From Glaciecola sp048820975 (lineage in GTDB: Bacteria > Pseudomonadota > Gammaproteobacteria > Enterobacterales > Alteromonadaceae): 64,000 nt of DNA. Position 1 is the stretch's first letter. The number at the start of each line of letters is the position of its first letter. The DNA is taken from the NCBI RefSeq assembly GCF_048820975.1, contig NZ_JBMEUF010000001.1, positions 62,001-126,000 of the forward strand, given 5' to 3'. The notes beneath the pieces are model-generated. The model was not told where the DNA came from. It saw nothing but the letters and a program-made list of their open reading frames with translations, and searched no databases. Positions 1 to 8,358 of the stretch are shown one piece after another. The position numbers and the translations under genes are program-made.

Positions 1-1
1 T

Positions 2-85
2 AGTGCGCTACTCGACACTATTCGCGTAGAAGCAGAAGAAAAAGAGTTAAAAGCCGTTCAAGAAGAAGCACAAGCTGAATCTTGA
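2..85 (+). CDS. C-terminal end of an unidentified protein (partial)
   Basis: An open frame enters from the left edge and stops at TGA 83-85. The 27 visible residues are highly charged and rich in Glu, Ala and Lys, ending in VQEEAQAES, which looks like a helical or disordered tail. Nothing in it identifies a family. It reads toward the MscS-like gene and the rpsP operon, and is separated from the former by about 285 bases with no other convincing gene. Confidence 0.5.
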   Translation, partial: SALLDTIRVEAEEKELKAVQEEAQAES

Positions 86-370
86 AAATGGACATATAGC
101 GCTCGAATATAAATACATAGTGTTTTTAGGATTATGATAGCGGTTTATTTTTTACCGTAATTATCAGTATTTTTTACATAGTTGTAGGCAGTATTTACCC
201 TTGCTTCATTAGCATGGCACAAATAAGGCTTTCACTATGTTATTAATTGCCCGTCAAACCCTTGCTACCATTGGCCTGCTGCTAAGTATTCTATAAGCAA
301 TATTTAGGCACACAATCTGCTACGCCCTTTGTCAATTAAAACAACTAGCATATTTTCAAATGAGGCAAAG

Positions 371-1414
371 ATGCAAGAGCCAGCAAGCGCAGCTAATGAA
401 GCGCAAATTTTATTAAACGACGCAGAGTCTTTTTATACTTCTTTTATTAACCATTTACCGCAAACTTTAATTGGATTGCTGCTTTTCGTTATACTGTATT
501 TTGCAGCAAGGCCTGTATCTGAATGGATGGTAAAAGTGCTGGCTTACACACAGCAAAGTGAATTAATTAAAGTAGTAATTCGCCGAATTATTAGCGCGGT
601 AATTATTATATTCGGATTTTATTTGTTTTTACGCTTAGCAGGTTTAAGCGAATTTGCCATCGCATTACTCAGCGGCACCGGTGTAGCCGGTTTAATTATA
701 GGCTTTGCATTTAAAGACATTGCAGAAAACTTTATGTCGAGCTTACTTTTAAGTATTCAAAAGCCCTTTAGGTTAGGGGAGGTTATTGAAGTTACAGGCC
801 ATTTAGGTGTAGTAAAGCAAGTTACCGCTCGCGCCACCACGCTGGTAGATTTTGATGGTAATCATATTCAAATACCCAACGCGACTGTTTATAAGAACAC
901 TATTCGAAACTTAACTGCTAATCCTATTACTCGAGGCAAATTTGTGGTGGGCGTAGGCTATGATTGTGACCCAAGCGCCGCGCAAGATATTGGGCTTGAA
1001 GCTTTAAATACCATGGAGTCAATTTTAAAGGAGCCTGAAGCGCAAATTTTAGTGCAAGAACTTGGCTCTTCTACTTACAATCTTACCGTATATTTTTGGA
1101 CTAACACGCATCAATACAGCCTACTCAAAGTAGCTTCGTTGGCAATGAAGAATGTGGTTTCCGCTCTTGATAATGCGGGTATAAGTATGCCTGATGATGC
1201 GCGTGAGGTGATATTCCCAGAGGGTATCAATGTGTCTATGGATAAAGACGGTGCAGGGAAATATAGCGCGAAAAAAGTCGATAAGTTTTATGAGCCAGTA
1301 GACGCCGTAAAGCCTAAAAACAAGGGTGAAGAAGATTTAAGCAGCGACAATGATGATATTCGCCGGCAAGCCGATTTGGCTCGTGATCCAGAACAAGGCA
1401 GTAATATCCTCTAG
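371..1414 (+). CDS. MscS-family small-conductance mechanosensitive channel
   Basis: Predicted inner-membrane channel of the MscS family, which releases solutes on hypo-osmotic shock. The protein has three N-terminal hydrophobic segments (roughly residues 30-130 from ATG 371). The third is the Gly/Ala-rich pore helix (LLSGTGVAGLIIGFAFKD), followed by the MscS beta domain (PFRLGEVIEVTGHLGVV, HIQIPNATVYKN). The C-terminal 60 residues are acidic and probably disordered. The frame is open from TTG 329, but ATG 371 has a GAGG ribosome site five bases upstream and is preferred, giving 347 residues. It precedes the rpsP operon but is separately spaced. The family is clear; the exact paralogue is not. 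Confidence 0.9.
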   Translation: MQEPASAANEAQILLNDAESFYTSFINHLPQTLIGLLLFVILYFAARPVSEWMVKVLAYTQQSELIKVVIRRIISAVIIIFGFYLFLRLAGLSEFAIALLSGTGVAGLIIGFAFKDIAENFMSSLLLSIQKPFRLGEVIEVTGHLGVVKQVTARATTLVDFDGNHIQIPNATVYKNTIRNLTANPITRGKFVVGVGYDCDPSAAQDIGLEALNTMESILKEPEAQILVQELGSSTYNLTVYFWTNTHQYSLLKVASLAMKNVVSALDNAGISMPDDAREVIFPEGINVSMDKDGAGKYSAKKVDKFYEPVDAVKPKNKGEEDLSSDNDDIRRQADLARDPEQGSNIL

Positions 1415-1429
1415 ATAGGCGTATTTAGC

Positions 1430-1457
1430 TTGCAATTACACACCATATACGTATAAT
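1430..1457 (+). promoter_or_regulatory. Probable sigma-70 promoter of the rpsP operon
   Basis: TTGCAA at 1430-1435 and a perfect TATAAT at 1452-1457 are separated by 16 bases, about 75 bases before rpsP. The expected leader contains a short inverted repeat (TTCCC 1471-1475 with GGGAA 1485-1489) that could fold. The assignment rests on sequence match only. Confidence 0.6.
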
Positions 1458-1530
1458 TCGCGCACTCTTTTTCCCACGTAGCGGGGGAAGGGTGTGTTAA
1501 CGGTAACGCTACAACGAGTTTGAGGCATAT

Positions 1531-1779
1531 ATGGTTACTATTCGTTTACAGCGTGGTGGTGCGAAAAAGCGCCCCTTTTATCAAGTGGTTGTTGCTGACA
1601 GCCGTCGTGCACGTAATGGCAAATTTATTGAAAACATTGGCTTTTTCAATCCAACTGCACAAGGTCAAGCTGAAAAGCTTCGTTTAGACCTTGAGCGTGT
1701 TGAGTATTGGGTTGGTCAAGGTGCTGGTTTGTCTGATCGCGTATCGCGCTTGGTAAAAGATGCAAAAGCGGCTGCTTAA
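1531..1779 (+). CDS. rpsP: 30S ribosomal protein S16
   Basis: Small-subunit ribosomal protein S16, 82 residues, the usual family length. The N-terminus MVTIRLQRGGAKKRPFYQVV and the following ADSRRARNGKFIENIGFFNP are hallmark S16 sequences. It is the first gene of the conserved rpsP-rimM-trmD-rplS operon and is followed 36 bases later by rimM. The basic Ala/Lys tail is typical. Confidence 0.98.
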   Translation: MVTIRLQRGGAKKRPFYQVVVADSRRARNGKFIENIGFFNPTAQGQAEKLRLDLERVEYWVGQGAGLSDRVSRLVKDAKAAA

Positions 1780-1815
1780 TAGCGGTTTCTTTGTGTTTAA
1801 CAGTGTGGAGTAAAG

Positions 1816-2346
1816 ATGAGTTCTGCGTCTGAAAATTTGATAGTTGGCAAAATTGGGGCACCTTATGGTGTTAAAGGTTGGGTCAAAATCAATAGCTTTA
1901 CTCAAAACGCTGACAGTATTTTTGATTATGCGCCTTGGACCTTAATATTAGGCCAAAGCACAAATCAGAGTATTAAAGTTGACCAGTGGCGATATCACGG
2001 CAAAAGTTTGGTTGCCAAACTTGAAGGCGTAGATGATCGCAACGGTGCTGAGTTAGTTAAGAATGCCGAAATTAGCATTTTAACGTCGCAGTTGCCTGAG
2101 TTAGAACATGATTTCTACTGGAAAGATTTAATTGGCATGCAAGTAGTAACCAACAAAGGTTACGATATGGGTGTAATTAAAGACATGTTTGAAACGGGTG
2201 CTAATGATGTGATGTTAGTGAAAGCTAAAATTAACGATGCATTTGGTCAAAAAGAACGTTTGTTGCCTTTTTTACATGACTCAGTTGTGTTGGAAGTCAA
2301 CAAAGATGGCAGAACCATTACGGTAGACTGGGATCCATCTTTTTGA
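1816..2346 (+). CDS. rimM: Ribosome maturation factor RimM
   Basis: RimM assists maturation of the 30S head region and binds S19. The 176 residues contain the N-terminal beta-barrel (IVGKIGAPYGVKGWVKI) and the C-terminal PRC-barrel region (FYWKDLIGMQVVTNKGYDMG, then the MFETGANDVMLV loop). Length and order match the family. A GGAG ribosome site lies just upstream. Its TGA overlaps the trmD start as TGATG, so translation of the two is probably coupled. Confidence 0.97.
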   Translation: MSSASENLIVGKIGAPYGVKGWVKINSFTQNADSIFDYAPWTLILGQSTNQSIKVDQWRYHGKSLVAKLEGVDDRNGAELVKNAEISILTSQLPELEHDFYWKDLIGMQVVTNKGYDMGVIKDMFETGANDVMLVKAKINDAFGQKERLLPFLHDSVVLEVNKDGRTITVDWDPSF

Positions 2347-3092
2347 TGGAAAACAATAAGAGCTTACAACGCTTTGCGCTTGTAACTTTATTTCCTGAAA
2401 TGTTTGATTCGTTTTTTTCACAAGGCGTAATTGGCAGAGCAGTAAAAAAAGGTCTTATTGAAGTGCATGTGTTTAATCCTCGTGATTATACCCATGACAA
2501 GCATCGCACGGTTGATGATAGACCATACGGCGGTGGACCAGGAATGCTGATGATGGTGCAGCCATTAACAGACGCAATAGCCGATGCAAAATCTGCATTA
2601 GGCGACAATGTAAAAGTGGTGTACTTATCACCGCAGGGACGAAAGCTAGATTACCAGGGTGTGAAGCATATTGGTCAGAATACTGACTTAGTGCTTGTAG
2701 CGGGGCGATATGAAGGCATTGACGAGCGCATAATAGAAACGTTGATTGATGAAGAAGTGTCAATTGGTGATTATGTGTTAAGCGGCGGTGAATTACCGGC
2801 GATGGTGTTAATGGATGCAATATCTCGTTTGCTACCTGAAGTTTTGGGGCATAAGCAATCAGCAGTAGAAGATTCTTTTACTAACGGTTTGTTAGATTGC
2901 CCTCATTACACAAGGCCCGAAGTGTATGAAGGTAAAAACGTACCTGAGGTATTGTTAAGTGGCAATCATGAAAAAATTAGGCAGTGGCGTTTAGAAGAGT
3001 CGGTAAAACGAACTTTGCAAAGACGCCCTGATTTATTAAATAACCTAGCTCTGACTGAGGAGCAAAAAGCTATTTTAGCTAAGCTAAAATAA
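2346..3092 (+). CDS. trmD: tRNA (guanine-N1)-methyltransferase TrmD
   Basis: TrmD methylates G37 of tRNAs with S-adenosylmethionine, protecting the reading frame. The SPOUT knot motifs are visible: VVYLSPQGRKLD, VAGRYEGIDERI and SIGDYVLSGGELPAM. The N-terminus has the conserved LFPEMFDSFFSQGVIGRA. The frame extends to TTG 2343, but ATG 2346, overlapping the rimM stop, is the natural start and gives 248 residues. It is the third gene of the operon. Confidence 0.98.
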   Translation: MENNKSLQRFALVTLFPEMFDSFFSQGVIGRAVKKGLIEVHVFNPRDYTHDKHRTVDDRPYGGGPGMLMMVQPLTDAIADAKSALGDNVKVVYLSPQGRKLDYQGVKHIGQNTDLVLVAGRYEGIDERIIETLIDEEVSIGDYVLSGGELPAMVLMDAISRLLPEVLGHKQSAVEDSFTNGLLDCPHYTRPEVYEGKNVPEVLLSGNHEKIRQWRLEESVKRTLQRRPDLLNNLALTEEQKAILAKLK

Positions 3093-3135
3093 TTTTTGTG
3101 GCATACGACAGTTACTACTAGGACGAGAGGATTCG

Positions 3136-3495
3136 ATGGCTAAAGTCAATCAAGATATCATTAAAAAAATTGAGGAAGCACAACTCAAGACTGATCTACC
3201 GGCATTTGGCCCGGGTGACACAGTTATTGTGCGCGTTAAAGTAAAAGAAGGTGACAAAGAGCGTTTACAGGCATACGAAGGTGTATGTATTGCTAAGCGT
3301 AACCGCGGTTTACACTCCGCTTTTACAGTTCGTAAGATTTCAAGTGGAGAAGGTGTAGAGCGTGTGTTCCAAACTCATAGCCCTGCTATAGATTCAATTG
3401 AAGTGAAGCGTCGCGGTGCCGTACGCAGAGCTAAATTGTACTATCTACGTGAGCGTTCAGGTAAATCTGCACGTATCAAAGAAAAACTTAACTAA
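3136..3495 (+). CDS. rplS: 50S ribosomal protein L19
   Basis: Large-subunit protein L19 at the 30S-50S interface. At 119 residues it matches the usual size, with the characteristic FGPGDTVIVRVKVKEGDKERLQ region and the KRRGAVRRAKLYYLR segment near the C-terminus. A GAGAGGA ribosome site lies upstream. It is the last gene of the operon and is followed by a strong intrinsic terminator. Confidence 0.98.
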   Translation: MAKVNQDIIKKIEEAQLKTDLPAFGPGDTVIVRVKVKEGDKERLQAYEGVCIAKRNRGLHSAFTVRKISSGEGVERVFQTHSPAIDSIEVKRRGAVRRAKLYYLRERSGKSARIKEKLN

Positions 3496-3536
3496 TTCTA
3501 ATTTTTCGTTACCGTTAACGTCCTATTTGGAAACTG

Positions 3537-3564
3537 AAAAACCGCCTTTAAAGGCGGTTTTTTT
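3537..3564 (+). terminator. Intrinsic terminator after rplS
   Basis: A perfect inverted repeat, AACCGCCTTT with AAAGGCGGTT, is followed by a run of T. It is flanked on the left by A residues, so it could also work on the minus strand. It lies about 40 bases after rplS and closes the rpsP operon. Confidence 0.93.
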
Positions 3565-3668
3565 GTATCTTTACGCCAACGAAAAGCTAGCAGAGGTGAT
3601 TATTACTAACACCCACATTGTTTTTTACTCTACACTTATTAACTTAATTATTACTCACAAATGCCTAT

Positions 3669-4226
3669 ATGAATTTAGCTAGAAGCCATGCCGACTTTCT
3701 GATCCAATCACCAGCTGCTCAGCAAATGATTTCTCAGCAACCGTACTTTGCGAATGACAAATACTTAGTACAAGTGCGAAGCCAAACTAAATCACTTTGT
3801 TTTGAATACAACCATTGCGAGCCCAGTAATACTAAGTTGCGAGGCGATACACTTAAACGCTTGTTGCCCCATACTAAGGGTATTCGAGTTGAAGCTAACT
3901 TTTTTTGCGATTACGGTGTAAACATAAAAGCGCAATCAGGTGTTTTCCTAAATCATAACGTGACCATTTTAGACGGCGCTGAAATATCTATGGGCGAAAA
4001 CGTGTTAATTGGGCCCAATACTGTGCTTGCCACAACGAGTCACGCAAAGGATGCCGAGAAACGAAGGGCAGGTGAATGTTTATCACGGCCTATTATTATT
4101 GAGCAAGACGCTTGGTTAGGTGCCAATGTTACCGTGTTAGGCGGTGTTACCATTGGTGAGGGGGCTATAATTGGCGCCGGTGTGGTGGTTAAAAGCAATG
4201 TAGCGCCGTTTTCGGTCATCACCTGA
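3669..4226 (+). CDS. Sugar/maltose O-acetyltransferase-like protein (left-handed beta-helix)
   Basis: Predicted acetyl-CoA-dependent O-acetyltransferase related to Maa/LacA/NodL. Residues 1-60 resemble the helical cap of maltose acetyltransferases. From about residue 75, hexapeptide repeats build a left-handed beta-helix (GVFLNHNVTILDGAEISMGENVLIG in pieces; later GANVTVLGGVTIGEGAIIGAG). The conserved TTSHAKDAEKR loop carries the expected catalytic His. The protein ends at SVIT, whereas relatives usually continue with a G-NPA-V-type ending, so it is short by roughly 10-20 residues. The acetyl acceptor is unknown. It sits alone between the rplS terminator and modA. Confidence 0.8.
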   Translation: MNLARSHADFLIQSPAAQQMISQQPYFANDKYLVQVRSQTKSLCFEYNHCEPSNTKLRGDTLKRLLPHTKGIRVEANFFCDYGVNIKAQSGVFLNHNVTILDGAEISMGENVLIGPNTVLATTSHAKDAEKRRAGECLSRPIIIEQDAWLGANVTVLGGVTIGEGAIIGAGVVVKSNVAPFSVIT

Positions 4227-4326
4227 TCGTGAATGCATCCTTTTGCTTATATTTATTACAAAATACTGGTAGCATTCAGCTAAATTATTCCTTTATTTAT
4301 CAAGCATTACACTGAGTCAGATTCCT

Positions 4327-5166
4327 ATGAAGTATCAATTATGGCTTTTTATTGTATTTAGCATGCTTAGCCAATCTTTAAAGGCTGATACACCGCTTAC
4401 CATTGGAGTGGCGAGTAATTTTCAGCTACCTCTTAAACAATTGTTGGCTGAATCACCTACGTGGGACACCCAAAACATTCGCATTGTAGTAGGTGCGTCG
4501 GGCAGTTTGTATAATCAAGTAGTAAAGGGCGCACCTTTAGATGTTGTATTGTTGGCGAACAGTGAGTGGCCTGAGCGCTTATACAATGAGGGCTTGGCGT
4601 CGCAAGTTCATAGTTATGCTATTGGAAAGCTTGTTGTGTGGCCATTTGGGAAAGCCAATACAAGGCTCATAAACATAAGCAAGGCACTTAATGCCACGCA
4701 AGGGAAAATTGCTATTGCTCACCCAGAACAAGCCCCCTATGGTGCTAGTGCTAAGGCCTTCATAAATAAACTTCCGATAAACGCAAACATACAGGCTAAT
4801 TTAGTGTTAGCTCGAAGTGTTTCTCAGGCGTTTCAGTTTGTAGATTCAGGCAATGCGCAAGTAGGGTTTGTAGCAGAATCATTGTTGATTCAAGCCTACA
4901 AAAAATTGGGGAAAAGCAAATATTTAGATTACTACCTGATCCCGCAGGAGCAGTATCCGAAAATAGTTCAGAAACTGGCATTGTTAAACTCAGTAAACAA
5001 TAGAAGTACAAAAATTCAATCACAGGCTAATGATTTTATTGATTTTTTATTAAATGAGAAAACCCAAGAGAAGCTTGAAAAATTAGGGTATTCGCCCCTT
5101 AGCTTAGGGCCAACACGCTCAGCAGTATCGGCTAATGAATTACCGGGGCTTAGTGCACATGAATGA
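4327..5166 (+). CDS. modA: Molybdate ABC transporter substrate-binding protein
   Basis: Periplasmic molybdate-binding protein feeding ModBC. It has an N-terminal signal peptide (about residues 1-20, ending SLKA), then the family pattern VASNF near the start, GASGSLYNQVVKGAPLDVVLLANSEWPERL, and HPEQAPYGASAKAFI. The 279-residue length is normal. Its last codons overlap modB (CATGAATGA), supporting an operon modABC. The specificity call depends on synteny with modB and modC. Confidence 0.93.
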   Translation: MKYQLWLFIVFSMLSQSLKADTPLTIGVASNFQLPLKQLLAESPTWDTQNIRIVVGASGSLYNQVVKGAPLDVVLLANSEWPERLYNEGLASQVHSYAIGKLVVWPFGKANTRLINISKALNATQGKIAIAHPEQAPYGASAKAFINKLPINANIQANLVLARSVSQAFQFVDSGNAQVGFVAESLLIQAYKKLGKSKYLDYYLIPQEQYPKIVQKLALLNSVNNRSTKIQSQANDFIDFLLNEKTQEKLEKLGYSPLSLGPTRSAVSANELPGLSAHE

Positions 5167-5836
5167 TTTAACCGCCATTTGGCTCACTCTTAAATTAGCG
5201 TTCTTAACGGTGGTGGTTTTACTTGGTATAGGGCTGCCTATTGCGTGGTATTTGGCGAAGTATACCGGCAAACTTAAACCATTCTTAGAAGCTCTTATAG
5301 CCTTACCTTTGGTGCTGCCACCAACTGTTTTAGGCTTTTATTTGTTAAGCGCATTTTCACCCAATGCTTGGTTAGGACGTTTATGGATTGATATTACCGG
5401 CGGGCAGTTTGTATTTAGTTTTGCGGGAATTTTGTTTGGCTCTATTATTTACTCGCTCCCTTTTGTTGTGCAACCTTTGCTCACTGGTTTTTCTCAAGTG
5501 GGAAATAAGTTAAGCCTAAGCGCCAGTACCTTGGGTTTATCGCCAAGTGCTCAAATTTTATTTGTTATATTGCCCGCAATAAAAGCCAATATCGTAACCG
5601 CAATCACCTTAGGCTTTGCTCATACATTAGGAGAATTTGGCTTAATTCTAATGATTGGTGGCAATATTCCAAGTGAAACACAAGTGGTGTCTATTGCCTT
5701 ATTTAATTATGTAGAAACCTTACAGTACGAACAAGCACATCAGTTGTCGCTTATCTTACTTTTAAGTAGTTTAATCAGCCTAACTTTATTATATAAATTT
5801 AATCGCAATGCTCGCCCCTTGGGCTTAGGGGAATAA
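5159..5836 (+). CDS. modB: Molybdate ABC transporter permease
   Basis: Inner-membrane permease subunit with about five hydrophobic segments and the binding-protein-dependent transport signature near residue 150 (ITLGFAHTLGEFGLILMIGGN), the EAA-type loop that docks on the ATPase. The frame is open from 5135, but ATG 5159 overlaps the modA stop and begins directly before the first membrane segment, so it is chosen (225 residues). modC follows after one base. Confidence 0.95.
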   Translation: MNDLTAIWLTLKLAFLTVVVLLGIGLPIAWYLAKYTGKLKPFLEALIALPLVLPPTVLGFYLLSAFSPNAWLGRLWIDITGGQFVFSFAGILFGSIIYSLPFVVQPLLTGFSQVGNKLSLSASTLGLSPSAQILFVILPAIKANIVTAITLGFAHTLGEFGLILMIGGNIPSETQVVSIALFNYVETLQYEQAHQLSLILLLSSLISLTLLYKFNRNARPLGLGE

Positions 5837-5837
5837 G

Positions 5838-6920
5838 ATGATTGCTATTAATTTAAAACACACCTTAAACCGCCCCAATAGAAGCGATTTACACATAAAT
5901 GTGTGCGCAAATTTTTGTGAAAATAAAACAATAACAGGCATCTTTGGTGACTCAGGCACAGGTAAATCAAGGTTGCTTAAATGTATTGCTGGGCTTTATT
6001 CAAGCAACACATTCACGCTAAACATTGACGGGCATGAAGCTCAAGCAAGACCTGCTCATAACAACCCGTGTGTTTACGTAGGCAGCGAGGCTATCTTATT
6101 CGAGCATTTAAGCGTAGTTAAAAATTTAAAGTTAATAGTGAATAAAACGAGTTATGGACAAGCGCCATTGCTTAGTTTGCGTGATGCCGTTAAATGCGCC
6201 GGCATTGAACACCTTCTCCAACAATTCCCCAGTAGTTTATCAAGCGGTGAAAAACAGCGCGCGCAGTTTGCGCGCGCTTTGCTATCTAACAAGCCTGTTG
6301 TTCTATTAGATGAGGCATTTAGCGCCCTTGATTGGAATGCTCGCATGGAAATGATTAATACTGTTAAGCAGCTAAATAGCACCACTTCTCTGCAATTTAT
6401 TATTGTGAGTCATTCACTAAAAGAGCTGAGTTATTGCTGCCAAAACATTATTAAACTGCATCAAGGTGAAATTGAGTATTCGGCAAGTATTGATAAAATG
6501 CTGAGTTATTTGTCACAGGCGTCGCATTCTAGCAGCATGTTTTCAAGCTTTAAGCTCACCTTTGTAGATGAGGACTCAAGCGATCATATTAGTAGATGGT
6601 ACTTGCATGGCGAACACCAAGTGAATGCCCAATGTGTTTATGTAAGTGCTTCTACAGCAACTGGCATGCAGCGCTCGGGCTTGGCCAGCTTGAGTATAGA
6701 TGCCAATCAGGTCAGTTTGTCCCGTTTTAACAATTCCCAAACGAGTATGCTTAACTCTTTAACTGGGGTGGTAAGTGAAGTGTTATGCCACGAAAACGAT
6801 GCAATAGTCACCTTAAAAGTCGATACTCAAGTACTTCGCGCAAGTATATCTTTGCGTTCGCTTCATGCATTAGATATTCATTTAGGGCAGAAGTTATACG
6901 CCTTATTCAAAGCGCTTTGA
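5838..6920 (+). CDS. modC: Molybdate ABC transporter ATP-binding protein
   Basis: ATPase that energises molybdate import. It has a Walker A motif GDSGTGKS (residues about 37-44), ABC signature LSSGEKQRAQFARAL, Walker B VVLLDEAFSALD and the switch His in VSHSLKEL. The C-terminus (about 290-360) is a Mop/TOBE domain, as in E. coli ModC. Length 360 is standard. The DNA encoding the signature helix contains a GC-rich palindrome (GCGCGC on either side of AGTTT, around 6258-6278), which is probably a coding coincidence. Confidence 0.95.
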   Translation: MIAINLKHTLNRPNRSDLHINVCANFCENKTITGIFGDSGTGKSRLLKCIAGLYSSNTFTLNIDGHEAQARPAHNNPCVYVGSEAILFEHLSVVKNLKLIVNKTSYGQAPLLSLRDAVKCAGIEHLLQQFPSSLSSGEKQRAQFARALLSNKPVVLLDEAFSALDWNARMEMINTVKQLNSTTSLQFIIVSHSLKELSYCCQNIIKLHQGEIEYSASIDKMLSYLSQASHSSSMFSSFKLTFVDEDSSDHISRWYLHGEHQVNAQCVYVSASTATGMQRSGLASLSIDANQVSLSRFNNSQTSMLNSLTGVVSEVLCHENDAIVTLKVDTQVLRASISLRSLHALDIHLGQKLYALFKAL

Positions 6921-7261
6921 TCAAATTAACATGTGTGTGGGCAACTATCACAAAGAGAAGCTAAACGCCCTTAAATAAGCTAGGTTTATCTTATTTGCAT
7001 ATTTAATAGACAATATACTAGCTTATGCTTTTTTGTTTGGTTTTTTTCTTGCTCATTAGCAACAAGTTTGTTACAACTCTAAACAACGCATCGCCATAAA
7101 AGATGCGAGTTGTAAGAGAAACAAAACATCGACAGAAAACGCTTCATTGTTACCTTTTAGTCATGACAGCGCATAATAATAAAATGGTCTCTCTCGTTTG
7201 AATCCCGTCAATATAAGGGCCGGATTTGTTGTCTTCATTATTCTAAAAAGTAGCCATAAAA
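6921..7261. other. Gene-free leader region upstream of aroF
   Basis: 341 bases without a credible gene. It contains a composite inverted repeat: ACAACTC (7073-7079) with GAGTTGT (7107-7113), enclosing GCATC (7088-7092) with GATGC (7102-7106). No T-run follows, so it is not an ordinary terminator. No aromatic-rich leader peptide and no convincing TyrR box (TGTAAA-N6-TTTACA) were found. The AT-rich stretch 7000-7060 may contain the promoter. Confidence 0.5.
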
Positions 7262-8350
7262 ATGCAAAAAGATAGCGTTAATAATTTACATGTAAGTTCA
7301 GAAAAAGTATTAGTTACTCCTCAGCAGCTTGCTGAAGAAATGCCAGTGAGTGACAAATCCATTGCCTTTGTTAAGCAATCTAGACAAATTATTTCAGATA
7401 TTATTCATAGAAAAGATCACCGCTTATTAGTGGTATGCGGCCCGTGCTCAATTCACGATGTAGAAGCGGCCAAGGAATATGCGCTTAAGTTAAAAGAGCT
7501 TCACGAACAAAGTAAAGACACCTTGTTTATTGTGATGCGTGTTTACTTTGAAAAACCGCGTACAACAACGGGCTGGAAAGGCCTTATTAATGACCCACAT
7601 ATTGATGATTCTTTTGATATTGAGACCGGTTTGCGCAAAGCGCGTGAATTACTTAATTTCTTGGCTGAATTAGAAATACCAGTAGCAACTGAAGCACTTG
7701 ATCCAATTAGCCCGCAATACTTGGCTGAATTCTTTAGCTGGGCTGCTATTGGTGCGCGCACCTCTGAGTCACAAACTCACCGTGAAATGGCCAGTGGTTT
7801 ATCTATGCCTGTAGGGTTTAAAAATGGTACTGACGGCAGCTTAAATATTGCCATCAATGCTTTGCAATCTGCAGCTTCAGGACATAGTTTCATGGGTATA
7901 AATCGTGAAGGTCAAGTAAGTGTTATTAAGACCGAAGGCAACCCTGACGGCCATATTATTTTACGTGGTGGCAAGCAACCCAATTATGACTCGGTATGCG
8001 TAGCTGACTGCGAAGAATCTTTAAAGAGCCATAATGTTATATCTTCTTTGGTGGTTGATTGCAGCCATGCAAACTCTGCAAAAGATTACCGCCGCCAACC
8101 TTTAGTTGCAAAAAACGTGGTAAATCAAATTCTAGAAGGCAACCAGTCAATTATCGGCATTATGCTTGAGAGCCATCTTAATCCGGGCAACCAAAGCTCA
8201 AATGGCAAGAAAGTGGTTGATTTGGAGTACGGTGTATCTATTACTGACGGCTGTATTTCATGGGAAGAAACCGATGCTCTTATTCACGCCACTCGTGAAA
8301 AATTGATTACGGTTCTGCCTATGCGTTTGCAAAAGTATCAGGTTGCATAA
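7262..8350 (+). CDS. aroF: 3-deoxy-7-phosphoheptulonate (DAHP) synthase, tyrosine-type
   Basis: First enzyme of the shikimate pathway; condenses phosphoenolpyruvate with erythrose 4-phosphate. It is a class I enzyme with VVCGPCSIHD, VYFEKPRTTTGWKGLINDPH, GARTSESQTHREMASG and VDCSHANS, containing the metal-binding Cys and His. The N-terminus MQKDSVNNLHV resembles E. coli AroF, including the Asn region linked to tyrosine inhibition. Immediate linkage to tyrA (nine bases apart) gives the classical aroF-tyrA arrangement. At 362 residues it is full length. Isozyme assignment is inferred from these two points. Confidence 0.95.
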   Translation: MQKDSVNNLHVSSEKVLVTPQQLAEEMPVSDKSIAFVKQSRQIISDIIHRKDHRLLVVCGPCSIHDVEAAKEYALKLKELHEQSKDTLFIVMRVYFEKPRTTTGWKGLINDPHIDDSFDIETGLRKARELLNFLAELEIPVATEALDPISPQYLAEFFSWAAIGARTSESQTHREMASGLSMPVGFKNGTDGSLNIAINALQSAASGHSFMGINREGQVSVIKTEGNPDGHIILRGGKQPNYDSVCVADCEESLKSHNVISSLVVDCSHANSAKDYRRQPLVAKNVVNQILEGNQSIIGIMLESHLNPGNQSSNGKKVVDLEYGVSITDGCISWEETDALIHATREKLITVLPMRLQKYQVA

Positions 8351-8358
8351 GTTCTTAA

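Noticed and set aside
237..296. A small frame of about 19 residues before the MscS gene
   Set aside because: It has no ribosome site, no conservation evidence and is too short to support.
6258..6280. GC-rich palindrome in modC as a regulatory site
   Set aside because: It lies inside codons for the conserved ABC signature helix, so it is best explained by coding.
7000..7261. Aromatic-amino-acid attenuator or TyrR operator before aroF
   Set aside because: No Tyr/Phe-rich leader peptide, no terminator alternative and no TGTAAA-N6-TTTACA site were found.
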